DNA from: Endocalyx cinctus
Lineage: Eukaryota; Ascomycota; Sordariomycetes; Amphisphaeriales; Apiosporaceae
NCBI GenBank assembly: GCA_001600455.1
Contig: BCKC01000003.1
Coordinates: 496,001 to 560,000, forward strand
DNA: 64,000 nt
Direction: 5' to 3'
Positions within the stretch are counted from its first letter, which is position 1, and every line of letters starts with the position of its first letter. A model generated the notes under the pieces. That model was not told where the DNA came from. It saw only the letters and a program-made list of their open reading frames with translations, and did not search any database. Shown here in pieces: positions 56,772-64,000 of this stretch. The position numbers and the translations under genes are program-made.

Positions 56772-57674
56772 TCATTTCGCCCTCAATGCTTTAACAGCTT
56801 CTGAATGGGCGTCCATGGTAGCGTATATAGCCATAAGTTTGAGTAATTTGTTCCGACCTAGATCGCCGGCTTTTTTCGCCTCTTTCAATGCGGTATTCAG
56901 ATCTAGTAGTATCGTGTTTCGACACCGAATCATCCTCTCTTCCATTTTTCGCGCAAAGGGAACATCCCTTCCAATGTTATCGGCCAGCTCTTCAATTGTC
57001 ACATATTCGGTAGCCAGCTGGGTTAGTTTCGCGGCGCTGCTCCCTACCATACCGTCTGGACCTTCGTCATCGCCTTCATCATCTTCATCATCGTCGACGT
57101 CGCTCTCGTTGTCATTAGCTTGCCCCGCACTCGCACCCGCACTGGCAATCGCTAGCCGTCCCTCGAGGGCAGAGAGTCGTTCATCGAGCTCGAGCATTTT
57201 CCTTCCAGCTTCGATATCGGTCCGCACGCCCAATAATTCCTTGTTCAGGCCGGCAGCTTGAATGCCCCTCTCCCCAACGCGCCCTTTGATCTCTTCGACG
57301 GCGCGGCGGAATCCAAGCAGAGCGACGCGTACGTCCTCTACCCTTTCCTCGCCACCTTTCAGCTCATCTCCTAAGCTAAGAAAGCTGGTGTAGTTCGCGT
57401 TCACAAGCTCGAGCAGCTCGGTACTGATGGCGGCGCTACGTTCACGTAGGTCTGAACGTAGGTCTTCAAGCGTTTGGTGTCGGGAGCTGAGCGAGGAAAG
57501 GTACTCGGCAGCATCGAAGGAGGGGGCAAGGAAATCGGAGCGCGGAAGAGCTGTGGGAAAAGGTAGGGGAACGTCTGAGTCGGATATGTCTGAGGCTGAA
57601 GAAGAATCGGATGACGGGAGGGCGAAATTGGGGGCGCGGGAGTTAAGAGGAGGTTGGGTTGACATTGAATCCAT
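56772..57674 (-). CDS. COG2: Conserved oligomeric Golgi complex subunit 2 (300 aa)
   Basis: Subunit of the COG lobe A tether that captures retrograde vesicles at the Golgi. It is an intronless ORF starting MDSMSTQPPLNSRAP. The COG2 N-terminal domain is clear: PFPTALPRSDFLAPSFDAAEYL, then LSSRHQTLEDLRSDLRERS, LLELVNANYTSFLSLGDELKGGEE and a long coiled coil. An acidic loop (ESDVDDDEDDEGDDEG) interrupts the helices, which resume to the end. Fungal Cog2 proteins are often short, close to this N-terminal region, so this need not be a truncation. It converges with MRPL1, 226 bp away. Confidence 0.9.
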   Translation of the reverse strand: MDSMSTQPPLNSRAPNFALPSSDSSSASDISDSDVPLPFPTALPRSDFLAPSFDAAEYLSSLSSRHQTLEDLRSDLRERSAAISTELLELVNANYTSFLSLGDELKGGEERVEDVRVALLGFRRAVEEIKGRVGERGIQAAGLNKELLGVRTDIEAGRKMLELDERLSALEGRLAIASAGASAGQANDNESDVDDDEDDEGDDEGPDGMVGSSAAKLTQLATEYVTIEELADNIGRDVPFARKMEERMIRCRNTILLDLNTALKEAKKAGDLGRNKLLKLMAIYATMDAHSEAVKALRAK

Positions 57675-59652
57675 GTCGTCTTTTTTTTTTTCTTTAATCT
57701 TTATTATTATTCTTCTTCTTTTAGTATGTTCCTATCGGCCCAGATTGATTTGTGGGTGGGCGAGAGTAGGTAGAATGATAAAGGCGAGATATATATCGTA
57801 AACGGTTCCAAGGTAAAGGTTCAAATCTGGTTCAAGACATGAAACGAAATACACAGTAAGCTCAGAGATAGATGTATATGATCCGAGATCATTCTTGATA
57901 AACTTAATCCAGTCTTGAATGGATAATTATATATTCAATATACTTCGTATAAATTGAAGATCAGAAATGCAGGATTTGAAAACTACGTTTCGGTGTTGTC
58001 TAATTTCTTTTTGGTCACCGTCATGGTTCATTGCGTGTTGCATACAATACTTACATATACACAGTACCTAGGTAGGTAAGCACCATCTTAAAATTAGTGT
58101 TCATTATAGTGGGATAGATGTGCAACATCCACTACAAGATAGTGTAGCACATGTTAAATGTGCTTAGTAGTGTATAGTGGAATACCTTAAGTACCTACAC
58201 ACTTTAGATAGGTGTACATACACTGATATGTACATACCCAAACTTTAGGTTAAACTCTTAAATCCGACTTGACCGATGCAGACCGACTTACACCGAACGT
58301 GCAGTTTGAGTTTGAATCTTGAAATCTGTCCATATTGCTTAGGTAATGTAGATATTGGACAATGGATATATGTACAGAGTATATCCATATCCACAGGTAT
58401 GTCCATATATATTGTTTGGATCCGATATTCTTAAAGTTGAATATACTACAGTACGTATATTCTGAGCTACCCTCCGGTATCGGTGAAAGGGAGAAGGGTC
58501 TGTGTACTAGAGAAAAAAAAAACAGTCGGTCTGAGCATCTCTATTATCACAGTACAATAGTAAATATCCCGAGCTCACCCGATTTTTTACACAACTGGGA
58601 ATTGGTATATATTTGGTATTCCTTAGTGTCTAGGAGTTACGTAAAGAGAAAGATGATCTTTCTCACGAATCCAACGTAATAACTGGGAATATGATATCCC
58701 CTCTAGCCCTCGTGATGTATTAATGAGTGTACATATATGGAGCACATTACCTAGGTAGTATCTAGTAGATATTTAGATGTAATTATACTCCGAACAGTCA
58801 GGACAGTGGGACAATAATCCAAGCTGATCTGTATAAAATTAGTTCTCGACCTTATGAAAATACCCGTGGTCATTGTACAGAGTACATAACATACTTAAGC
58901 ACATATAGTATGACGACTATCTCAAAACGGTTTAGTTTTAATGGGCCCTGGCATAATCTTATCAATCTGATCAGTGATTTTCATCAATTCCCTCTCAACC
59001 ATCCACTTTCATCGTCAAGTCTTTATTAATCAAATCCATTACTCGTTACCGTCCTTAACTTGTCTACGTAACGAGCCTCTTTTCTTATCATTTAATTTGA
59101 AAACTTCATCAACTCAGTAAATACTTGATCAACAGATACTCATTCGAATCTATACTATTTACATTAATGTAGCACATTTGCCGAGCATCTTACCGCGCTT
59201 CTTTTTTTTTTTCTTTTCATCTCGGTTGATTCATCGATATCATATCACATCCATCCTTGAACAATAACAGAGCACGTTCGAGGTGCGATACTTGTTATGT
59301 ATATGCCCTAAATAAGTGCCTAGACCCTAGCAGGGAGAGAACCCTAAGTCGGAATTCCTGTTTACTTCTCGGATTATTACTATTCAAGACCCCCCTCTTT
59401 TCCTGTCTTATTCTCATTCTTTATATTCTAGATATATGCAAGAGATTCTTATCTGATCATCTTGAATTTATATCATCCGTCATCATCGCTTTTGCTATTC
59501 GGAGACGAGGCTTAGGGTCCAAACGCTCTAAAAGTTTGGCTTGCTACCTTGCTGCGTTTGGTGTCATGCATCATCATAAGGCATCCTTCATAACTAGCGA
59601 ATAAAATCGTCAATTTAAACTTTCTTCATTTTTTCCTTTTCAAAAAGTCGTT
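57675..59652. promoter_or_regulatory. 2-kb spacer with HapX promoter and leader
   Basis: The left part carries palindromic TACCTAGGTA words (about 58066 and 58750) and an AGCACAT...ATGTGCT inverted repeat near 58146. The right part is the HapX upstream region, pyrimidine-rich after 58980. Candidate short upstream ORFs lie at 59297-59311 (4 codons) and 59566-59604 (MHHHKASFITSE). No other gene is seen. Confidence 0.45.
59449..59457 (-). promoter_or_regulatory. SreA-type GATA site before hapX
   Basis: Reads TTATCTGAT on the plus strand, which is ATCAGATAA on the minus strand, an exact match to the ATCWGATAA consensus of the siderophore/iron GATA repressor SreA. It lies about 196 bp before the HapX start codon. 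In Aspergillus SreA represses hapX when iron is plentiful, so the position fits the known loop; binding here is inferred. Confidence 0.55.
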
Positions 59653-61419
59653 ATGGCCGCAGCTGCCGCCGTTCCCCCTTTACCTTTAAATAAACCGGTA
59701 AATCCGCGTCCGGTTAAGTTATCTATCACACCTATTTCTTCTGCTTCGTCACCTACCTCCACCGCTTCTCCCGTCACCAATGCGTCTACTCCTACTTCAA
59801 CCACCCACCCGCTCGCTCTGAAGCCCGCTACAGTCGTCCCGATCTCTGCCAACATGGCAGCAAATGTAGGTACCAATCCCCTGGCGCCAAAAAACTCCAT
59901 CACCAGTAAGGAATGGGTCGTACCTCCGAGGCCAAAGCCAGGGAGGAAGCCGGCGACGGATACTCCGCCCACCAAGAGAAAGGCTCAGAATAGAGCCGCT
60001 CAGCGCGCCTTTCGCGAGCGGAGAGCAGCCCGTGTCGGGGAATTGGAAGAGCAGCTGGAGGAAGAGAAGGAAGAACACGAGCGCGTGCATCAGGAATTAC
60101 GTAGCCAAAACCAATCATTGGAAAACGAGGTTCAATCTCTCAGAAGTAGATGCCTACTTCTCGAAGACATTCTGGAAAAGGAACGTACTGAGCGCGGTAG
60201 GATGGCGAATGAACTTGACACTCTCCGACAACGATGGAGAACCGAAGGCTCGAGCATATCTTCGAGGAACGGTAGTCTTCCTACGCCTTACAGACGTACC
60301 ACGAGTTCAGCCTCTCAGTATCATCTTTCCCGAGGCAGTCTTGCCAGCAATACCTCGGATCATCGCAACTCCGTCACATCTTTCTCCATCCCACAAATAA
60401 TATCTCCACCCGATTCATCTATCTCATCGTACCATTCCCAACAAGGTCCTACCGATCCGAGCAGCTGCGGTAACTGCAATTCGAATGGCCCTTGCGCCTG
60501 CGTTGACGAAGCTCTCGCCATTTCCGCCGTTGGTTGTGGGAAGTGTAGCGTTGGTACAAGATGCGAATGTCTCGAGGCCGCTCTCCAGTCGCCTCACTCG
60601 GACCTCAAGCGAAGGCCATCATCCATTTCAGCCCCAGCTCCGGAGGAGAAGAGACAGAAATCAGACGCTTACCCGAACGAGATCGACTTCACCGCCATGT
60701 TTTCCAAGAAGAAAGAAGCTGTCCCTGAACCTTCAGTCTACGAAGAACAGGCACCGCAGCCTACTATACCACCACGGGATGCCTGCGGCTTTTGCGAGGA
60801 GGGGACTTACTGTATGTGCGCCGAAGCCGCCGCGGCGTCCCAAGCACCGACACTTCCCCCCATAAGTTCTCAAGTCCAGACACCTCCGCCCTCGGAAAAC
60901 GACGTGGGCCCGCTGGCCATGGAAGTCACATCGACCGGGGCCATCAAACTACCCGGCATCAGCTCTCTCAACCGAGCCCCGGTGGCGTCTTTCCGTCCAC
61001 CCGGAGGCAAATGTGGCCCCAACGGCCCTGGTACCTGCGCACAATGTCTGAAAGACGCCAAGTCCGGGCTCTTCTGCCGCAGCCTCGCCGCCCGCTTCTC
61101 TCAGGACCGTGGCGGCCAACCGAGCGGTGGATGCTGCGGTGGTAACGCCGGCGGATCCGGTTGCTGCAAGTCAGGCGGCGCCACTTCGTCGCCTTCCTCT
61201 AACGTGAGCATCAGCCTCTCTTGTGCTGATGCTTACAAAGCCCTATCCAGCCACCACAATTTCGATAAAGCGGCCGACGATATCGGCACATGGCTACCCA
61301 AGCTTAAAGCCGTCCCCATGGAAGCAAGCGCCAGCGGCAGGCCACCGATAGAGGTGGAGGCGGCGAGTATCATGGGTGTACTGAAGGAATTCGACGTCAG
61401 GTTCGGAAGGGATTCTTAG
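59653..61419 (+). CDS. hapX: HapX-type bZIP iron regulator (588 aa, intronless)
   Basis: Transcription factor that, with the CCAAT-binding complex, represses iron-consuming genes in iron starvation and activates iron storage in excess. The Hap4-like CBC-binding segment EWVVPPRPKPGRKP lies at 87-100 and the bZIP basic region KRKAQNRAAQRAFRERR at about 108-124, followed by a long coiled coil. Four cysteine-rich regions that sense iron-sulfur status begin near residues 272 (CGNC...CAC), 295 (CGKC...CEC), 378 (CGFC...CMC) and 454 (CGPN...CAQC). A further Gly/Cys-rich stretch (GGCCGGNAGGSGCC) and a folded C-terminus follow. All elements of the Aspergillus and Fusarium protein are present, and none looks broken. 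The start follows a pyrimidine-rich leader. Confidence 0.93.
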   Translation: MAAAAAVPPLPLNKPVNPRPVKLSITPISSASSPTSTASPVTNASTPTSTTHPLALKPATVVPISANMAANVGTNPLAPKNSITSKEWVVPPRPKPGRKPATDTPPTKRKAQNRAAQRAFRERRAARVGELEEQLEEEKEEHERVHQELRSQNQSLENEVQSLRSRCLLLEDILEKERTERGRMANELDTLRQRWRTEGSSISSRNGSLPTPYRRTTSSASQYHLSRGSLASNTSDHRNSVTSFSIPQIISPPDSSISSYHSQQGPTDPSSCGNCNSNGPCACVDEALAISAVGCGKCSVGTRCECLEAALQSPHSDLKRRPSSISAPAPEEKRQKSDAYPNEIDFTAMFSKKKEAVPEPSVYEEQAPQPTIPPRDACGFCEEGTYCMCAEAAAASQAPTLPPISSQVQTPPPSENDVGPLAMEVTSTGAIKLPGISSLNRAPVASFRPPGGKCGPNGPGTCAQCLKDAKSGLFCRSLAARFSQDRGGQPSGGCCGGNAGGSGCCKSGGATSSPSSNVSISLSCADAYKALSSHHNFDKAADDIGTWLPKLKAVPMEASASGRPPIEVEAASIMGVLKEFDVRFGRDS

Positions 61420-64000
61420 GAAACGGGATGCCGTAACTTGGAGTGGTCTATATGTAGCGCGAGCTTTGCATATCATATAAACGAAGGAGTGGTTGTGTTC
61501 TGTATTCATACCCGGAGTTGTAGGCAGGGTGCATCTGGCGCATTTACAACTTGAGATTATCCTATCAATCTTTAAATAGTCATTGAAGGTTCCTAGGCTT
61601 GTTGGGGGTGATAAAGATAAGGGTAAAAAAAGCCTGGGAGGCATATTAAAGTCAATTCATCAGATTAAGACTCGTTGAATTTGCTCTGAATCTTTATGAT
61701 TTTATCTTGCTTTAATGGAGTTTCCATCTCCCGCTCACCCATATTATGCAAACTTGTGGGAGAAAAAAAAGACTGTTTCACTAACATTGTCTAGATAAAA
61801 GTTTTAAGCTCCCAACATACTACAAGCCATCTTATATCTATAACTGAAATCTTTTTCAAGCTAGGTCGCAGTACTATGCTCATTCCTATTTAGAGCGTGA
61901 ATATATGGCCACAATAAAGGAAAGATAAGATTCATAAACATATATCACGTAAAGCAAATAGAGTGATCTCACTCCATATACTGCTGGCATGCTTAGATTG
62001 CCATGCATTACTTTTTATTATATTTTATGTAGAGCCTAACTTAATTCATGATCCCAGTGCCCGATATCTGGTGGGAAAAGATACCCAATCTTGCTGTCGT
62101 GTCACTAGTCAATGCCCACGCAGCTATGATGTTGTCAGCAATAAAGAGAGTGTTTCAATTAAACTTAAAATGCCTGTCCTAAAGAAGAAAAAACAGTATT
62201 GGGGGCAAGAGGGTCATTGGAGGTCCTATCCGACAATTGGCGTAGAACGTACAATCTCACGTAGCCTCATGTGGAGGATTTGCGAGATGTGCGCACTCGA
62301 GAAAGCAGAGAAAAAGAATCGTTTTTGTACCGAGGTAGACGAGGTTACTCGTGCCATGAAGCAGTTAGATGATGAATACCTGGAGCTGTGGATGGTCTTC
62401 GCAACATCTGTGTACTTCAATATCTATTGAATTCTCTTTTCAGGTTGCAGAAAACCCGCTGAAGAGCTCTTGAAGATTTGCGAGAAAGCAGCGAAGAAAA
62501 TGAAGACTCTTCTGGAGTGGCTTAGCACATTACATATCCATAGAATTCGATGGGGCCTCGCGAATGATAAGATTATGGGTAAGAAGCATGAAGAGCTCCG
62601 CCAATTGCTGGAGGACTTCCTCGATTAGAGTTAGAAAGAAGCAAAAGAGAAGACATGAACTGTCACAGTCGAGAAACATTTCTTCCTCAAACTACAGCCC
62701 CTATTATATGGTCTCTTGCTTCACGCTGCACGTATGCATGCCCAGAACGTAGGCGTCCGTATCGAGAACCACACGTGCGATATTTTCTGTGGTGCACTTG
62801 TACCAAGTGATACGTAAGGAGAAGATCAAGTCCTGCACATCGTGGCTAGCCCTTAGAGACATAGAAAATGCCCAAAATCTCACGGTCTTTATGATTGGAG
62901 AATATCGTCCAACGAATAGGAAAGGGTACTATGTACGACCGCTGGTTACTGGCGTATAATACCAACGCCCAACAGGTTCGCGCTGCGGAGCTGATGGTCG
63001 CCCAATCACGCTACGACCTCAAAGAAATATGAAGTTACTTGGTGGGATCTAATAGAAGTGAACGCACCGTTATGTGGAGCGATTGAACCGGCGTGATGCC
63101 CACGAGGACGATATTTAAAACTTGACCTGGGCCTCGACGCACGAGACAAAGGCAGTAGATGTCGGCAGTCCAACTACGGTGGTATTCAAAGCCATGAGCG
63201 TTGATGAGACCGATTTACTCAAGATAAACTATTTTAAAGAGTTGATAAAAAGTTTTTTGGTGATTCTCTGGAGTGTTGATGATAAAGTCAAACCCTCTAA
63301 CACTACCACGGAAACGGTCGGCTAGGAACCAGCAGGCCTCGTGGTAAACATGTTAAGAGAAATAGGAAATATCAAGGAAATCGCCAAGATTATCTTTGAG
63401 GAGTCTCGACGATGGTAGGAAAATAAAAAAATAATGGTAATGTGTATAAAGTGGCGGAAAATACGTGACGAGTGGGATATGGTATGGTGGCTAGTGGACT
63501 TTTTATTTCTCCTTTTTGTATATTCTAAAGCCAGGATACATTCCATTGTAGCATATGTAGCTATTTTCTTAATATATTTTAATTCAATTCAAATATACAA
63601 AAGGGTTATAGCACTTAAAAATAACTTACACTTCATACTATACATTTATCTTGGACAGTTGCACGATGCTCAGCTAAGACAGGAGACAAGTGTGAAACGC
63701 ATAGAACATAAAAATGAATATAATAATCCAATGCTAAGAAACAAAATGTTGTAATAAATCCCATATATGCGCCTTCCATTAAAATTTCATCTCTATCTTT
63801 ACCCGAAACTCCAATAATTAAAGGATTCTATCCTATGCCCGCGACCACCATACATTGCATCCAGATGCAACCCGTCCGTGTATTCATAAACCCCTCCTCA
63901 TAAAACTCTTATTAAAACAAATTTCCTTTTTGGAAATGGATATATTCGGTACAATGAAACATTAGAAGATGTAATAATAATCTTCCGAGTAAAGGAAAAA
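61420..64000. other. Right-hand 2.6-kb spacer with decayed coding relics
   Basis: No intact gene is seen. From 61963 to 62628 there are two adjoining frames that look like pieces of one former protein. From 62630 to 63330 short open stretches change frame repeatedly and are broken by stops. From 63330 the sequence becomes very AT-rich, and its ORFs (such as 63434-63754) look like chance frames. Confidence 0.4.
62163..62628 (+). pseudogene. Possible relic of a helical STAND/NLR-type N-terminal region
   Basis: A frame with KLKMPVLKKKK...VTRAMKQLDDEYLELW runs into a stop at 62430. After a frame shift, 62443-62628 encodes KPAEELLKICEKAAKKMKTL, then LRQLLEDFLD and a stop. The second piece resembles the helical segment ELLxxCxxxAxxLxxLL...LxxxLxxFR seen in the N-terminal domain of many fungal STAND (NLR-like) proteins. 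No splice pair restores one frame: the TTTTCAG at 62437-62443 has no donor at a workable distance and phase. I read it as a broken fragment; the family resemblance is weak. Confidence 0.3.

Noticed and set aside
57801..57840. tRNA B-box-like GGTTCAAATCT
   Set aside because: No matching A box, acceptor stem or cloverleaf could be drawn around it.
63434..63754. 106-aa ORF with hydrophobic stretches near the right edge
   Set aside because: Very AT-rich sequence where long hydrophobic frames arise by chance; no motif is seen.

Overview
The window looks like a nuclear contig of a filamentous ascomycete, most likely a Sordariomycete; the class assignment is inferred. It carries fungal-only genes: a HapX-type iron regulator, an HsbA-type wall protein, LCL2, a UVDE repair nuclease and Nif1. 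Its short introns of 50-140 bp have GTANGT/GTGAGT donors, CTAAC-like branch sites and CAG/TAG acceptors. Gene spacing is wide (about 20 genes in 64 kb), and the AT-leaning spacers are rich in TAGGTACCTA and CTTAAGTAC words. I rebuilt exon-intron structures by hand; in nearly every case the exon lengths sum to a whole number of codons.

Layout, left to right. 0.7-3.1 kb (-): oxidosqualene cyclase of the lanosterol synthase type. 4.8-6.3 kb (+): the meiotic nuclease SPO11, five exons. 7.0-8.0 kb (+): a small YAR1-like ankyrin protein. 8.75-9.9 kb (-): an unrecognised, probably secreted protein. 9.9-13.3 kb: no supportable gene. 13.3-14.9 kb (+): the SET-domain ribosomal methyltransferase RKM4. 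16.4-18.7 kb (+): UV-damage endonuclease. 20.7-21.5 kb (+): GLC8, a PP1 regulator. 22.2-24.2 kb: the divergent pair LCL2 (-) and mitoribosomal bL27m (+). 25.4-29.8 kb (+): an eight-exon fusion of an alpha/beta-hydrolase with a CorA-like membrane domain. 30.4-31.2 kb (+): omega-like GST. 32.6-33.5 kb (+): GPI-type HsbA-like protein. 34.0-34.6 kb (-): a small secreted protein made of two six-cysteine modules. 35-37.9 kb: a GA minisatellite with an assembly gap, poly-T and a TC microsatellite. 37.9-39.2 kb (+): an Arg/Ser-rich protein. 40.2-41.1 kb (+): an SDR-like protein. 42.7 kb (+): a 59-aa Cys-rich ORF. 43.7-49.2 kb (-): a 1,793-aa Nif1-like protein. 49.2-53.2 kb: spacer. 53.2-55.2 kb (-) and 55.5-56.5 kb (+): the divergent pair cytosolic GluRS and mitoribosomal uL1m. 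56.8-57.7 kb (-): COG2. 59.7-61.4 kb (+): HapX. 61.4-64 kb: decayed coding relics at most.

Most genes are single-copy housekeeping functions: sterol synthesis, translation, mitoribosome, Golgi tethering, DNA repair and meiosis. There is no clear operon-like or secondary-metabolite cluster. The most distinctive items are the twin-module Cys-rich secreted protein with a probable GC-AG intron, the hydrolase-CorA fusion, the variant motifs of the cyclase, the in-frame presequence-like N-terminus of UVDE, an exact SreA-type site and short upstream ORFs before HapX, shared TTATCGTT elements in two mitoribosomal promoters, a GluRS frame with no ATG for its N-terminal domain, and a perfect 22-bp palindrome. 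I saw no intact transposon, CRISPR array, rRNA or tRNA.
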